Assembly (NCBI GenBank): GCA_900498135.1
Contig: LR026961.1
Location: 4,549,211 to 4,613,210 of the forward strand
Length of the DNA: 64,000 nucleotides
Origin: an uncultured Desulfatiglans sp.
Lineage (GTDB): Bacteria > Desulfobacterota > DSM-4660 > Desulfatiglandales > Desulfatiglandaceae
Direction of reading: 5' to 3'
The notes beneath the pieces are model-generated. The model was not told the DNA's origin, ran no database searches, and was given only the letters and a program-made list of their open reading frames with translations. Made by a program: the position numbers and the translations under genes. Of this stretch, positions 35,569 through 45,176 are shown one piece after another; positions within the stretch are counted from its first letter, which is position 1; each line of letters starts with the position of its first letter.

Positions 35569-36358
35569 TGCTTTTCCCTCCTATCCATTTCATCGCCGAT
35601 ATCGCCGACACGGCCATCAGGATGCACACAATGCTCATCGAGGTGACCCATCCCATCATTCCTCCGTTCCAGTCGAGATAGATCGCGAAGGGCATGATAT
35701 CCGTCTTCCCCTCGGTCGCCCCGACAAAGAGCATCAATCCCTCCCACTCGGCGGCGGCCCTTGCCCAGACGACGATCATGCTGGCGATAATGCCATTCTT
35801 CGCCATCGGGAGAATGACCTTGAAAAAGGTCCGTGCGGGCGACGCCCCCAAGCTGTTGGAAACCATCTCGAATTTGACGGGAATCATATCGAAGGTCGCC
35901 TTCATGAGCCGGGCGCAAAAGGCGGCGGTCACCGTAAACTGGACCAGGAGCACGCCGTATACGTTCCGGCCGATGTAGATGGCGTAATGTTCACTGATCC
36001 AGTCGAACGGGAAGCGGGTCGTAATGCCGAAGAGGAATGCACCGACCACCGCCGGGGAAACCACGATCGGCAAGTCGATGATCGTGGCGAACAGATACCG
36101 GCACGGAAATCGGAACCGCGAAAGGGCGTATCCCGCCGGTATCCCTATAATCAAGGAGAAGGAAGTGGACACCGTCGCCGTCCAGACCGTCAACCAGAAG
36201 CGCTCCCACATCCGGGATTTCGAGAAAAAATAGAGGGTGTCGTGCCAGCCGAGATAGATCCAGTTGCTCGCCACGAGCAGAACATAGACCGCCAGGACCG
36301 CGGCAACCGTTGTGGTGCACAAGGCCGGCCACCACCCCCCGCGAGACGTCAGAGTCAT
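35558..36358 (-). CDS. ABC transporter permease (tungstate/molybdate type) 1
   Basis: 266 residues with about six helices. The coupling loop reads E-M-V-S-N-S-L-G-A-S-P-A-R-T-F-F-K. Paired with the following permease and ATPase. Between it and the binding-protein gene lies repeat R3, so transcription from the binding-protein promoter must cross a strong palindrome. Confidence 0.85.
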   Translation of the reverse strand: MTLTSRGGWWPALCTTTVAAVLAVYVLLVASNWIYLGWHDTLYFFSKSRMWERFWLTVWTATVSTSFSLIIGIPAGYALSRFRFPCRYLFATIIDLPIVVSPAVVGAFLFGITTRFPFDWISEHYAIYIGRNVYGVLLVQFTVTAAFCARLMKATFDMIPVKFEMVSNSLGASPARTFFKVILPMAKNGIIASMIVVWARAAAEWEGLMLFVGATEGKTDIMPFAIYLDWNGGMMGWVTSMSIVCILMAVSAISAMKWIGGKSNVW

Positions 36359-36463
36359 GCTGATTCCTCCCTGTTCGGAATCTCCGGGCCCTTTCTGAAG
36401 ATCCGGAATAGCAGGATCGACGGATCGGCCCGAAAAACCGTTTTGTGGATGGAAACGGGCCAG

Positions 36464-36691
36464 GTGTCCATCCCGAAAATGATTTCCAGGTAGAACCCAG
36501 TTTCCATCCGGAAATGAGGATTTTTCTTTACACCCTCCGGGTGCTCAGTCCCACCGCTTCGCGGCGGGTCCCGGTTTGGCCAATATCAAGGAAATCAAGC
36601 GTTTGCGCGGAGGCGGCCTGCAGGTCGCCGCACAAGCAAACGTGCAGATTGACGCCGAGATTGGCCAAAAAGACCATTTCCGGATGGAAAC
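36464..36691 (-). repeat. Palindromic repeat copy R3, inside ABC operon
   Basis: About 228 bp, with the two-hairpin insert. Termini GTGTCCATCC and GGATGGAAAC. The central palindrome GCCTGCAGGTC is at about 36616-36632 with one mismatch. It starts three bases after the stop of the binding-protein gene (reading minus strand). Flanks AACGGGCCAGG and AACGGGTCAA are similar and may be remains of target duplication. Confidence 0.85.
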
Positions 36692-36694
36692 GGG

Positions 36695-37648
36695 TCAATC
36701 TCCGGCCCGCGTCGTCTTCTTCTGCCGTAAGACCTCCCTGGTCAGATCGCCCACCGTTTCCTCATTGACCGGGAAGGAATCATCCTTGACCGCCTTGGCG
36801 GCGTTGACCAGATATTGCATGTCCTGATCGGTCGTCCCATCCAGGCAGAAGCCCTGCTCGTCCACCGGGATCACAGGGTTGATCGCATAGGCATGCCGGT
36901 GGAAGACGGCTCGGCCCTCGCTCGAAAGGATGAAGTCCATCAGTTTTCGCGCGTCTTCTTCGTACCGGGCGAATTTCAGGATGCCGATCGGCAGACGGAC
37001 AATCCCGCGGTATTGGTGTTCGATCGGGATGATCTCCGCATCCCTCAGGTAAAGCACCGCCGTTGTCGCCCAGACGATCGTGCAGTCGATCGCCTTGTGC
37101 TGCGCGGCATTCCCCAGTTCTGGGATACACTTGGCGCTCAGGGTGGCATTCTCTTTGACCTTGTCCCAGATGCCCGCCTTTTCGAAGGTCTTTTGATGCC
37201 AGATACCGATGGCGCAGGACCGGGGATTGCCGAGGCCGACCCTTACACCGGGTTTGGCGAAATCCTCTATGCAAGTGATGTTTTTTGGGTTTCCGGCAGG
37301 CGTGATGATCACGGTCACAAAATAGGCAGGGATGTCCGTCTCAGGATTATAATCGGTCACAAACCCCCGTTCCACCGCCTGGAGCAGATAGAACTCCTCG
37401 CCTGGCATGAAGAGGTCCCCCTGCTTCGACCGGGTGATGTCCGCGATAAAGTAGCCGGATCCCTTATAGGAAAAATTGACGTGGATGGACGGGTTCCGCT
37501 CCTCGAAAATCTCCTTGATTTCATTCAGGGCGCCCCTCTGCCCCAAACCGGCATGGAAAAGCAGTTCTTTATCCTCCGCATAGGCATTGGAAAATAGGAA
37601 AAGCATGCCAACAATGCAAAAAATCGCCCAATTCTTGATCACATTCAT
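36695..37648 (-). CDS. Molybdate/tungstate-type ABC substrate-binding protein
   Basis: 317 residues. Signal peptide M-N-V-I-K-N-W-A-I-F-C-I-V-G to A-Y-A-E. Typical segments: H-A-G-L-G-Q-R-G-A-L near the N-terminus, D-L-F-M-P-G-E-E-F-Y-L, and Y-R-G-I-V-R-L-P-I-G-I near 225. Start 37648 follows AAGGAG; the frame runs 91 codons further upstream without signal or domain. It delivers an oxyanion to the permeases. R3 lies three bases beyond its stop. Confidence 0.82.
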   Translation of the reverse strand: MNVIKNWAIFCIVGMLFLFSNAYAEDKELLFHAGLGQRGALNEIKEIFEERNPSIHVNFSYKGSGYFIADITRSKQGDLFMPGEEFYLLQAVERGFVTDYNPETDIPAYFVTVIITPAGNPKNITCIEDFAKPGVRVGLGNPRSCAIGIWHQKTFEKAGIWDKVKENATLSAKCIPELGNAAQHKAIDCTIVWATTAVLYLRDAEIIPIEHQYRGIVRLPIGILKFARYEEDARKLMDFILSSEGRAVFHRHAYAINPVIPVDEQGFCLDGTTDQDMQYLVNAAKAVKDDSFPVNEETVGDLTREVLRQKKTTRAGD

Positions 37649-38129
37649 CTCGAACTCCTTTCGCTGAATGGTCGAACTGCACCACCGAGGCGCAGGCCTT
37701 GTTTGGCCGCCCCGAAGGGCGGGCGGGTTGAACATGCGGCGCCGTTGCCGGGCGTCGTCCATTGAGGCCGTGACGCAAACAGCCTGAAAAGCGGCCTTCA
37801 GCGTGTAGCTCGCGCTTGAAATCCATGTGCGCCGGGAGGGTGGCAAAGGTGGGTCCGTTGGACAGGAGGTCTGTGCCGCCGACGTGGCCGGAGGGATATC
37901 CGGCGGAATCGAGCAGAGCATCGTTCTGATCAGGTGAGCGTCGGGGACGGGGATGGTCTCCGAGGTTCTGTTCCGTTTTTTCAGCTGTCAGGCATCATTG
38001 AAATACCACCATAGCTCTACCGAAAACCGGCCTTGGTCACGGGGCTCGATGCTCTACCGCACCCGGCGTCCCAAACCCGGTTCGAAGGAGGTCAAAAAGG
38101 AAACGAGCTTTCGGGGCTTTGCCCTTTAT
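37649..38129. other. Intergenic leader of the ABC operon, no gene recognised
   Basis: 480 bases. It holds the promoter region of the ABC operon, a GC-rich hairpin CCGCCC-CGAA-GGGCGG near 37700, and no clear gene. A molybdenum-cofactor or tungsten riboswitch would be plausible here but no consensus could be matched. Confidence 0.4.
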
Positions 38130-38984
38130 TTACATTCCATGGCCTCCAGGCTCTTGCAGCGGGGCTTTATGATTGCCATTACCCCCTGAACGCCACGTCA
38201 TCACCAGGTAAAGAGCAATCCCGGCAATCATCACGGGGAAAAGGAAAAGCACCAACCCCTTGACCGGGTTCCTGCTGACAATCAGCCGCACGCTGGGCGT
38301 CCGGCCCTCGAACCCCGGTCCTTTCTTCTCCTTTGGCGGTGTAAAGCGCTTCAAGGTCACCTGGATGTCTTTCCAGGTAAACGGTTTCATGAAATAGGCC
38401 CTGCCCTGCGCCTGCGTTTCTCCGTTCCGCAAGAAGGCGACCTCGCAGAAATTGCCTTGTGAAAGCACAGCGAGCGGGACATGTTCATTCGGGCTCTGGT
38501 TCAGGAGCTTCATGTCGTCTTTGAAATGGACCTCTCCCACGGCGAGCGAGTAGCCTTGCGGCAGGGAAAAAGACTGGCCTTCCCTCAGCAGAATGTTTTC
38601 ATATCGGTATCCGAGCAGAAAGCTGCCGAAATGCCCGAGGGCGACCAGGCCGAACACGACATGGATGACCAGCATGACCATCCTCGAACGGAGAACGTTC
38701 CCCTTCATGAGCCGGATCAATTTGTTCCACGAACAGAAGACGAGATTCACGGCAAGGATGAGCATCCCGGAGCAAAGCCCGACAAACCAGACCTTCAGGA
38801 GCAAAGGCGGCTGCTTATCGCCTGAAAACCAGACAGGGACGAGCACGCTGTTCATGATCTTGAACCCGCCTTCGTAGACGGGCGATTCAGCGAGAAGAAG
38901 TCCCCATGCAAACCAGAAAACGAGCACAGCGAGGATGACCGTTGTGAACTGCATCGAGGAGAGGAGTTCATAGGTTCGTTTCAT
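38130..38984 (-). CDS. ResB-like cytochrome c biogenesis protein
   Basis: 284 residues. Begins S-S-M-Q-F-T-T-V-I-L-A-V-L-V, the ResB N-terminus. Four membrane segments; a periplasmic domain (about 130-245) contains V-H-F-K-D-D and W-K-D-I-Q-V-T-L-K-R. It holds haem-bound apocytochrome for ligation in system II together with CcsA. Start overlaps the CcsA-like stop by 4 bases. Shorter than typical ResB (about 450). Confidence 0.7.
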   Translation of the reverse strand: MKRTYELLSSMQFTTVILAVLVFWFAWGLLLAESPVYEGGFKIMNSVLVPVWFSGDKQPPLLLKVWFVGLCSGMLILAVNLVFCSWNKLIRLMKGNVLRSRMVMLVIHVVFGLVALGHFGSFLLGYRYENILLREGQSFSLPQGYSLAVGEVHFKDDMKLLNQSPNEHVPLAVLSQGNFCEVAFLRNGETQAQGRAYFMKPFTWKDIQVTLKRFTPPKEKKGPGFEGRTPSVRLIVSRNPVKGLVLFLFPVMIAGIALYLVMTWRSGGNGNHKAPLQEPGGHGM

Positions 38985-39727
38985 GACAGCGCCTTCACGA
39001 TCGTGACGGTGAGCATAACCATGGGGATCATCATACCGAGGAGGGCTTGGATATCATGAGAGATGGGGGGCTTCCCGGGGGGATGAAACGCAGCCATCAA
39101 CAGAAGAAGGATGATAGTGGATTGAAAGAAGGCGGTGCTCCAGTGCCAGAAATCCCCCCAGCCGTTCTGGCACCACAGAATCCCGGCGTATTCCGCACAG
39201 AGGAAGAAAAGCGCACTCAGTAGAAGAAAGTTACGCCCCTGATTGAACACCGGTCTGAGGGCTTTTTTCTCGCCCGGCCGCGACCTGAAAACGAAGAAAT
39301 GCGCCGCGGCGAAACAGGCGGAAGCCAACGCCAGGCACCGGAAACCATGGAACATGACGACCGACCAATCCGCATGGTGCAGCCTGTAGGGGGGCGGCTC
39401 TTTCGGGAAAAACAGGGTGACGACCAGGAGAACCACCACCTCGATCCAAACCCAGATCCCGACGCCCAGCCCGCCCTTTGCGGGAGCAGCGAGAAAGACC
39501 CCCAGCAGCGCCAAAAAGAACGTGGCAAAGAGGATACCGCTGAATATCTCGAAGACCGGTGCGACCCCGGAGACCAGCACAATAGCAGCGAGTACACATC
39601 CATTCAAGGCGACGCCCGCCACGGACAAGAATCTGGAAAGGCGATTCCACCCTAGGCAGACGGCTAGAAGCGTCGCGGCATAGGCAACCCAGATCGAGAC
39701 GTAACCTGGGAAAATGAAGGTTTTCAT
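38981..39727 (-). CDS. CcsA/ResC-like cytochrome c assembly membrane protein
   Basis: 248 residues with eight hydrophobic segments. The haem-handling W-G-x-x-W motif reads N-G-W-G-D-F-W-H-W-S-T-A near residue 195 (canonical: W-G-x-Y-W-x-W-D). His residues at H-H-A-D-W and A-A-H-F-F fit as haem ligands. With the ResB-like gene it makes a complete small system II pair, consistent with the multihaem cytochromes 13-16 kb downstream. Confidence 0.65.
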   Translation of the reverse strand: MKTFIFPGYVSIWVAYAATLLAVCLGWNRLSRFLSVAGVALNGCVLAAIVLVSGVAPVFEIFSGILFATFFLALLGVFLAAPAKGGLGVGIWVWIEVVVLLVVTLFFPKEPPPYRLHHADWSVVMFHGFRCLALASACFAAAHFFVFRSRPGEKKALRPVFNQGRNFLLLSALFFLCAEYAGILWCQNGWGDFWHWSTAFFQSTIILLLLMAAFHPPGKPPISHDIQALLGMMIPMVMLTVTIVKALS

Positions 39728-40071
39728 CGGACCGTTTCAACCCCTCCAAAAAACGTCTTTCCCGTCCCTGTCGTTCGGGGCTCATAACCCATTCAATACA
39801 GCGGGCCGCCCGGCATAAGCAAGCCCTGCACCCCGGCCGACCAGCCTCCGTCCGAGGTCCGACGCCCCGCATCTTTCCTGACGCTCTTCCATGGGGCTTC
39901 GGGCCCTCATAGTCTCAGAGGCAGCCCAGCCTCCTCCCAGCAAAAACAGTGCGGCAAGGACATTTTTCTTGACAGGCAATCGTATTGCCCATATATCTGA
40001 AACGACTTATATCAGCCATGATACATCTGTCAACCTGTTTTTCTGCGTTTTCGAAACCGAGGACCCCCATC
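39728..40071. other. Intergenic, no gene recognised
   Basis: Promoter region shared by the divergent CcsA-like gene and the plus-strand hypothetical. No repeat or RNA gene was seen. Confidence 0.4.
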
Positions 40072-40866
40072 ATGAAAGGTTATCATTCATCGCCCGTGGG
40101 CCTGGAGGCCCAGACCGGACCGCTGTTCCATCTCTATCTGCAGGAATCGGCCTTCGCCTTCCTGACACCCCGAAAGCTTGCCGACCCCACTCCATGCCCG
40201 GAGCACGCCGCTTTCATCCGAGAATTCAACAGCAAACTCGAGGCCGCGTCGGGCTGCGCGGCACTGAACGAACCGTTCCTCGAAGACCGGCTGGCGAACC
40301 TCGACAGGTGCGCCCTGATCAAGGATGATCTCTACTGGCTGAGCATCGCCCGGTTGACGGAACTGGCCCTCCTGTGCGCAGGAAACTACGCCGACGCCTG
40401 TGAATTCCAGCTCGTCGGCGACCTGCTTTTGAACCCGCGTGTCATCTACGTTCACGTTCGCGGGGAGGATTATCCAATCCTCAAACACCGCCACGAAGCC
40501 TTGACCGAGCAGTTCGGGCGGCGTGGATGCTCCACCAGCGACGTCATCGACTGGCTGAAACATGAAACGATCCTCGAGCTCAAAAAGGAAGCCCTTCTGC
40601 CATATCTGTATAAGCAAATGGAGGACGCCGGCTGTTTTTCGGAAGACTACCTCGAATCCATCCGGATGCGCAAGATTCGAATCGCTTCCTTGATCGCCTT
40701 TCTCACCAACGTTTCACTCAGTGATGCGGCTTCCATGCACCAGTGGATGCGCAGCGCCTCACCAAAGGACAGGAAAATGCTCGAATCCCGGCTGTGCCGC
40801 TTCGACCGGGGTATGTTCTTGAACTTAGGGTTGGAAATTCAACGAAAAACAGGGTTTGAAGCATGA
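40072..40866 (+). CDS. Hypothetical protein, about 264 residues
   Basis: Not recognised. From M-K-G-Y-H-S-S; an in-frame ATG at 40021 would add 17 residues. Mainly helical, many Cys and Leu (A-L-L-C-A-G-N-Y-A-D-A-C-E), with a beta segment R-V-I-Y-V-H-V-R-G-E-D-Y. No signal or membrane helix. It overlaps the DUF2080 gene by 4 bases, a coupled pair. Confidence 0.55.
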   Translation: MKGYHSSPVGLEAQTGPLFHLYLQESAFAFLTPRKLADPTPCPEHAAFIREFNSKLEAASGCAALNEPFLEDRLANLDRCALIKDDLYWLSIARLTELALLCAGNYADACEFQLVGDLLLNPRVIYVHVRGEDYPILKHRHEALTEQFGRRGCSTSDVIDWLKHETILELKKEALLPYLYKQMEDAGCFSEDYLESIRMRKIRIASLIAFLTNVSLSDAASMHQWMRSASPKDRKMLESRLCRFDRGMFLNLGLEIQRKTGFEA

Positions 40867-41087
40867 TCACTCCAATCCCTGACAACCTTTCGAAGAGGCA
40901 CGTCCCCAAAAAGGTCAACATGCGCGAAGCAGTCCCCAACAAGCCGCGGCCGAAAACCAAGGTTAAATTTGAGGTCTACGGGGAAGAGATGGTGGAAAAG
41001 AGCGTGAAGCTGAGCAGCAACAGCGGACGCGTTTACCTCCCCCCGGACTGGGTAGGCTCAAGAGTCAAAATTATTCGGATCGAGTGA
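40863..41087 (+). CDS. DUF2080 family (transposon-encoded type) small protein
   Basis: 74 residues. The last 35 match the DUF2080 pattern: V-E-K-S-V-K-L-S-S-N-S-G-R-V-Y-L-P-P-D-W then V-G-S-R-V-K-I-I. This resembles AbrB/SpoVT-like DNA-binding folds found with mobile elements, common in archaea. The N-terminal part is basic. Start ATG overlaps the previous stop. Confidence 0.65.
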   Translation: MITPIPDNLSKRHVPKKVNMREAVPNKPRPKTKVKFEVYGEEMVEKSVKLSSNSGRVYLPPDWVGSRVKIIRIE

Positions 41088-41489
41088 TCCCCTCTCCGCC
41101 CCACTTTTCTCTTTTCCTCCTGCAGATGAAACCCAAATGCGACGAGGCTTTCGGCGCCGTCTTGACCCCTCTCACCGACTCCAGCCCCTCTCTTCAGGCT
41201 GCCCCGCCAGGTTAGGCGACTTTATCTCCCTGCTCGGTCCTTTCCTTTTAGGAACCGCCCTCCCCTTGCCCGGCATCGCCTTTGCACGCCCCTTTTGCAG
41301 CCGGCCAAATTCATCCCATGGCAGCGCTTTTTGACGTCAAAAACCTTGTTTTAAGCCTTCCAGGAGCGCCTTTTTAAGTATTTTACGTTTATAAATCAGC
41401 AACATATCTTGGTCCGACCCCAAGAAAAAAGTTGACCGCAAAGAGAGGATGGTCTATTTTGAGGCCGCTCACAAGGATTCTCCGCAGGC
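41088..41489. other. Intergenic upstream of tRNA-Leu, no gene recognised
   Basis: No gene was seen. It contains the tRNA promoter region. A Cys-Pro-rich shadow frame at 41137 is not credible as protein. Confidence 0.4.
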
Positions 41490-41574
41490 GCGAGAGTGGC
41501 GGAACTGGCAGACGCGCTGGACTTAGGATCCAGTGGCTGATGCCGTAGGGGTTCGAGTCCCCTCTCTCGCACCA
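41490..41574 (+). tRNA. tRNA-Leu (anticodon TAG)
   Basis: 85 bases with encoded CCA. Acceptor GCGAGAG / CTCTCGC, anticodon stem CTGGA / TCCAG around CTTAGGA, a variable arm as in class II tRNAs, and GGTTCGAGTCC T-arm. Reads CUA and probably CUG. Confidence 0.95.
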
Positions 41575-41699
41575 ACCGCTCACCCCGTGGGATCACGATG
41601 GGCTCGACATCGGGGTAAACTTGATTGCGGAAAACCGGAATTCCCTCGCCTTCGCCTTGTAGTGGCCACGTTTTTCCTCTCCCATTTTTTATTGGGCTG

Positions 41700-42062
41700 T
41701 CATGATTGGATGTGCGCCTTCTTCTCCTCGAACTCCTGCCTGTCGATCTCCCCTCGGGCATAACGCTCCTTGAGGATGTCCAAGGCGCGGGAAGAACCAC
41801 CCCCAGATGAAGCGTGCGAGTCGCTTCGGGTGTTGTGCACCAGCCACCGGATGAGGAAGATCAGTCCGACGATGATCAGGATCCAGATTGCCAACATGAA
41901 AATGCCTCCGAACCACCCCATGCCCCAGCCGTCCATCATGCCCGGCCCCATGTGCCAGTCGCCGTATCCCCTCCACTGGGCGAACGCCCCCTGCGAGGGA
42001 AGAAGCACGGACAGCATTAGCGGCATTAGAACCATCCTTGTCGAAGATTGAAGAACTTTCAT
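41700..42062 (-). CDS. SHOCT-domain small membrane protein
   Basis: 120 residues. Signal peptide M-K-V-L-Q-S-S to A-F-A-Q, then a Trp/Gly/Met-rich stretch ([12 protein letters not shown]), one membrane helix, and a C-terminal SHOCT motif [14 protein letters not shown]. Start 42062 follows a perfect AAGGAGGT. The Met/His-rich part may bind copper. It is the last gene of the copper unit. Two decayed relatives lie at 46976-47420 and 59085-59604. Confidence 0.8.
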   Translation of the reverse strand: MKVLQSSTRMVLMPLMLSVLLPSQGAFAQWRGYGDWHMGPGMMDGWGMGWFGGIFMLAIWILIIVGLIFLIRWLVHNTRSDSHASSGGGSSRALDILKERYARGEIDRQEFEEKKAHIQS

Positions 42063-42179
42063 GGATACCTCCTTTTTTCGGGTCAATCTCACGCGGGATA
42101 TGTAGAAACCGGGAACAAGTTACTGAAGTCCGAATTTGTGAAGAAGAGCAACTCGCCGGGAGAAGAAGCAGATCCGCCC

Positions 42180-43037
42180 TCAAAACCATAGCTTCACGCC
42201 CGCCACAAAGGAGACGACCTCCGTTGTCTCCCCTTCGGCCTCCGCCAGGTCCGCCGTCTCCCCGAGCTTGCGGTTCCAGGAAACACCGATGTAAGGAGCG
42301 AATTCCCGCCGTATCTCGTATCGCAGCCGGAGCCCCAGCTCGATGTGGTTGATGCCCTGGCCGATCCCGTACTCCGCGACCTCATGGGCGGCGACCATGG
42401 TCTCGAGGCGCGGCTGCAGGATCAGCCGCTGGGTGAGGAGCAGATCGTATTCCAACTCGAGATCGGCCGAGAGGTCGCCGTGGGTACTGAGGTAGGCCGT
42501 CGCGTCCAGCTCGAACCAGTAAGGCGCCAGGCCCTGGAAGCCGAAGGCGCCGTAGCTGCGGCTTGGCTCCGGTTCGAAGTCATGGCGGAGACCGAGCTGC
42601 AGGTCCCAAAAGGTGGCGATGTTGCGGCTGTAGAGCAGCTCCGCTTGGACCTCCTCGAACGCCTCCTCGTCTGTCAGCCAGACCCCTTCGCTCTTGAGGT
42701 AGAGCTTGTCGTAATCCGAACCGGCCCAGGCCTTCATGTCCCAGAGAAGCAGCCCGTCACCTTCGTTGCTCTGGTACTCCAGGCGGTCCGCCTTGAAGAC
42801 AGCGAACATCTCGTTGTCGTGGATGGGCTGAAGACCGAAGTTCTCCTGCGGGCCGGATTGCGCATCGACGGCATATTTCCGGATGTCCTTGCCGGCCGGG
42901 GGAGGGGCTGCGGGCGAGCGGTAATCAGCGGGAAAATGGCCTCCAGCTTTCCCCGGGCCTTCATCCGCGGCCAGGCATGCAAGGGGCAGAAGGCACAGAA
43001 AGAAACATATCCGCCACGCTCTTTTTATGCTCTTCAT
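42180..43037 (-). CDS. copB: Copper resistance protein CopB (outer membrane)
   Basis: 285 residues. Signal peptide (R-I-C-F-F-L-C-L-L-P-L-A-C-L-A) then a beta-barrel typical of CopB: D-R-L-E-Y-Q-S-N-E-G-D-G-L-L-L-W-D and L-L-Y-S-R-N-I-A-T-F-W-D-L-Q-L-G, ending V-A-G-V-K-L-W-F. The usual Met-rich N-terminal copper repeats are short here. It begins 17 bases after the copA stop and is surely co-transcribed. Confidence 0.9.
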   Translation of the reverse strand: MKSIKRAWRICFFLCLLPLACLAADEGPGKAGGHFPADYRSPAAPPPAGKDIRKYAVDAQSGPQENFGLQPIHDNEMFAVFKADRLEYQSNEGDGLLLWDMKAWAGSDYDKLYLKSEGVWLTDEEAFEEVQAELLYSRNIATFWDLQLGLRHDFEPEPSRSYGAFGFQGLAPYWFELDATAYLSTHGDLSADLELEYDLLLTQRLILQPRLETMVAAHEVAEYGIGQGINHIELGLRLRYEIRREFAPYIGVSWNRKLGETADLAEAEGETTEVVSFVAGVKLWF

Positions 43038-43054
43038 TCCGATCCCGCCTTTTC

Positions 43055-44893
43055 TCATGCGACCCGCACCACCTGGAACATGCCGGCCTCCATGTGGTAG
43101 AGGAGGTGGCAGTGGAAGGCCCAGTCGCCCCTTTCAATGGGCGTGATGAGGACCGAGAGGACTTCGCCCGGTTTACTGAGCACGGTGTGTTTGAAGGGGA
43201 GTTTTTCGGCGCCGTTTTCAAGCTGCATCCACATCCCGTGCAGGTGAATGGGATGATCCATCATGGTGTGATTGACGAGGAAAAGCCGCAGCCGCTCGTT
43301 GTGGCGGAAGAGATAGGGCCCCGGGTGTTCGCTGAATTTCAAACCGTCGAAAGAGAACATGTAGCGCTCCATGTTGGCGGTGATGTGGATCGTCATCTCC
43401 CGGTCGACGGTGTCGGAATAGGGTTGGGGTTCGTTCGAGACGAGATCCTCGTAGGTGAGCACCCGCCAGCCCTCGTCGCCCAGGCCGAGGCCTGGCTCAT
43501 CCAGGCGGTAGCGCGGGTTCATGATCACCATGGCCACGTTGGACCGGGCTTTGTCCGGCATGAAGGGGGTGGGTCCGTTCGGGCCCGGGATCCGCGGGTC
43601 CTGAGGCGGGTTCATGGCGGCGTGCCCCATGCCAGGGCCACTCCCATCCATGTCGCTGATTTCCATCCCCGCTCCCTTATCGGTCCCGCGACCCGCCGCG
43701 GTTCCCTGGGCTGAGCCCATTTTGCCGTCCATGTCCATTCCGCCGTGAAGCATGCCGCCCATGCCGATGTCCTCGAGGCGCCTGACCGGGCGGGGCCGCA
43801 GCTTTGGCACGGAGGCCTCCATGCCTTTTGCCGGGGCCAGGGTGCCGCGGGTATACCCGCTGCGGTCAAGTGACTCGGCAAAAATGGTGAAGGCCTGTGC
43901 CCCGGGCGGCCTCACCAGCACGTCATAGGTCTCGGCCACGCCGATGCGGAACTCGTGTACCGGGACGGGGCGCACCGCCTTGCCGTCGGCCATGACCACC
44001 GCCATGTCCAGCCCCGGAATGCGCACATCGTAGTTGGTCATGGTGGAGGCGTTGATGAAACGCAGGCGGATGGTTTCGCCGGGATCATACAAGGCTGTCC
44101 AGTTCATGTCCGGGGAGTGGCCGTTCATGAGAAAGGTATACGTATAGGCGGTTACGTCAGCCAGGTCGACGGGGCTCATCCGCATCTTCCCCCACGCCAG
44201 GCGTTCTGCGAAGGTGGCCGAAAGGCCGCGCTCGCGGACATCTGCCATAAAATCCTGAATGGTCCGGCGCTGGAAATTGTAATAATGACCCATGAGGTTG
44301 ATGTGGCGGAAAATCGTCTCGGGGTCTTCGAAGGACCAGTCGGAGAGAACGACGGGGTAGTCCCGATCGCAAGAAAAAGGTTCGCCGTCCTCCGGGTCGA
44401 TGATAAGCGGGCCGTAGGTCCCGGTCTGCTCCTGGAACCGGGAGTGGCTGTGGTACCAGTAGGTGCCGGCCTGCTTCACCCGGAACCGGTATTCATAGGT
44501 TTCGCCCGGTGCGATGCCGGCAAAGTTGACCCCCGGCACGCCGTCCATGGGGAAGGGCACCAGGATGCCGTGCCAGTGGATGGAGGAGTGGGCCGTGTCA
44601 GGCAGATGGTTGGTTACATTGAGGACGACGTCGTCTCCCTCGCGCAAGTGGATGAGCGGCCCCGGCACCCTGCCGTTGACGGCGGTTGCGACCCCCTCGC
44701 GCCCATCGATACGGATCGGCGAGTAACCGATGGACAGATCGTAGCGCTGCTTGGGGCGCATACGGCTGATCCCGCTGGCATGGTTGAAAGCCCAGGCCGG
44801 CAGAGGCAAGGCACACTGAAGGCCAGCCAGGAACATGCCTGCTCCGGTAGCCTGCATAAATCGACGGCGTGTCATATGGCCGTTTTGGTGCAT
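43055..44893 (-). CDS. copA: Copper resistance multicopper oxidase CopA
   Basis: 612 residues. Tat signal T-R-R-R-F-M-Q-A-T-G. Four copper motifs: H-W-H-G-I-L-V near 105, Y-H-S-H-S-R near 148, H-P-I-H-L-H-G-M-W near 545, and H-C-H-L-L-Y-H-M near 592. A Met/Gly/Asp-rich insert (about 375-425) may bind extra copper. It oxidises Cu(I) in the periplasm. Start 44893 follows AGGAG; M-T-R-R-R at 44875 is an alternative. Repeat R4 lies 110 bases upstream. Confidence 0.95.
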   Translation of the reverse strand: MHQNGHMTRRRFMQATGAGMFLAGLQCALPLPAWAFNHASGISRMRPKQRYDLSIGYSPIRIDGREGVATAVNGRVPGPLIHLREGDDVVLNVTNHLPDTAHSSIHWHGILVPFPMDGVPGVNFAGIAPGETYEYRFRVKQAGTYWYHSHSRFQEQTGTYGPLIIDPEDGEPFSCDRDYPVVLSDWSFEDPETIFRHINLMGHYYNFQRRTIQDFMADVRERGLSATFAERLAWGKMRMSPVDLADVTAYTYTFLMNGHSPDMNWTALYDPGETIRLRFINASTMTNYDVRIPGLDMAVVMADGKAVRPVPVHEFRIGVAETYDVLVRPPGAQAFTIFAESLDRSGYTRGTLAPAKGMEASVPKLRPRPVRRLEDIGMGGMLHGGMDMDGKMGSAQGTAAGRGTDKGAGMEISDMDGSGPGMGHAAMNPPQDPRIPGPNGPTPFMPDKARSNVAMVIMNPRYRLDEPGLGLGDEGWRVLTYEDLVSNEPQPYSDTVDREMTIHITANMERYMFSFDGLKFSEHPGPYLFRHNERLRLFLVNHTMMDHPIHLHGMWMQLENGAEKLPFKHTVLSKPGEVLSVLITPIERGDWAFHCHLLYHMEAGMFQVVRVA

Positions 44894-44910
44894 GATGTGA
44901 TCGCTCCTGA

Positions 44911-44937
44911 GAGTCTGTAGGAGGACTCATTAGACTC
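44911..44937 (-). promoter_or_regulatory. Inverted repeat in the copA leader
   Basis: GAGTCT and AGACTC separated by 15 bases, just upstream of the copA ribosome binding site. It could be an operator or a leader hairpin. No copper regulator gene is near. Low certainty. Confidence 0.25.
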
Positions 44938-45003
44938 AAGTTTTGATAAGTGCACGTAAACAAATCCTCAATATATGTCTTATCATCTCATGAAGCTATT
45001 TAG

Positions 45004-45176
45004 TTTCCATCCGGAAATGGCCTTTTTGGCCAATCTCGGCGTCAATCGGCACGTTTGCTTGTGCGGCGACCTGCAGGTCGCCTCCGCGCAAACACTTGAT
45101 TCCCTTGATATGGCCAAAAATGCTCATTTCCGGATTGGAAACTGAGTTCTACCGCGAAATCATTTCCGGATGGACA
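45004..45176 (+). repeat. Palindromic repeat copy R4
   Basis: The clearest simple copy, 173 bp without the insert. Left terminus TTTCCATCCGGAAATGG, centre GCGACCTGCAGGTCGC at about 45063-45078, inner terminus CATTTCCGGATTGGAAAC, outer right terminus CATTTCCGGATGGAC. It is flanked by CTATTTAG at 44996-45003 and 45177-45184; part of this may be element ends if the target is TA. Confidence 0.9.

Noticed and set aside
37649-38129. Molybdenum cofactor or tungsten riboswitch before the ABC binding-protein gene.
   Set aside because: The position is attractive but I could not match any consensus; a covariance-model search would be needed.
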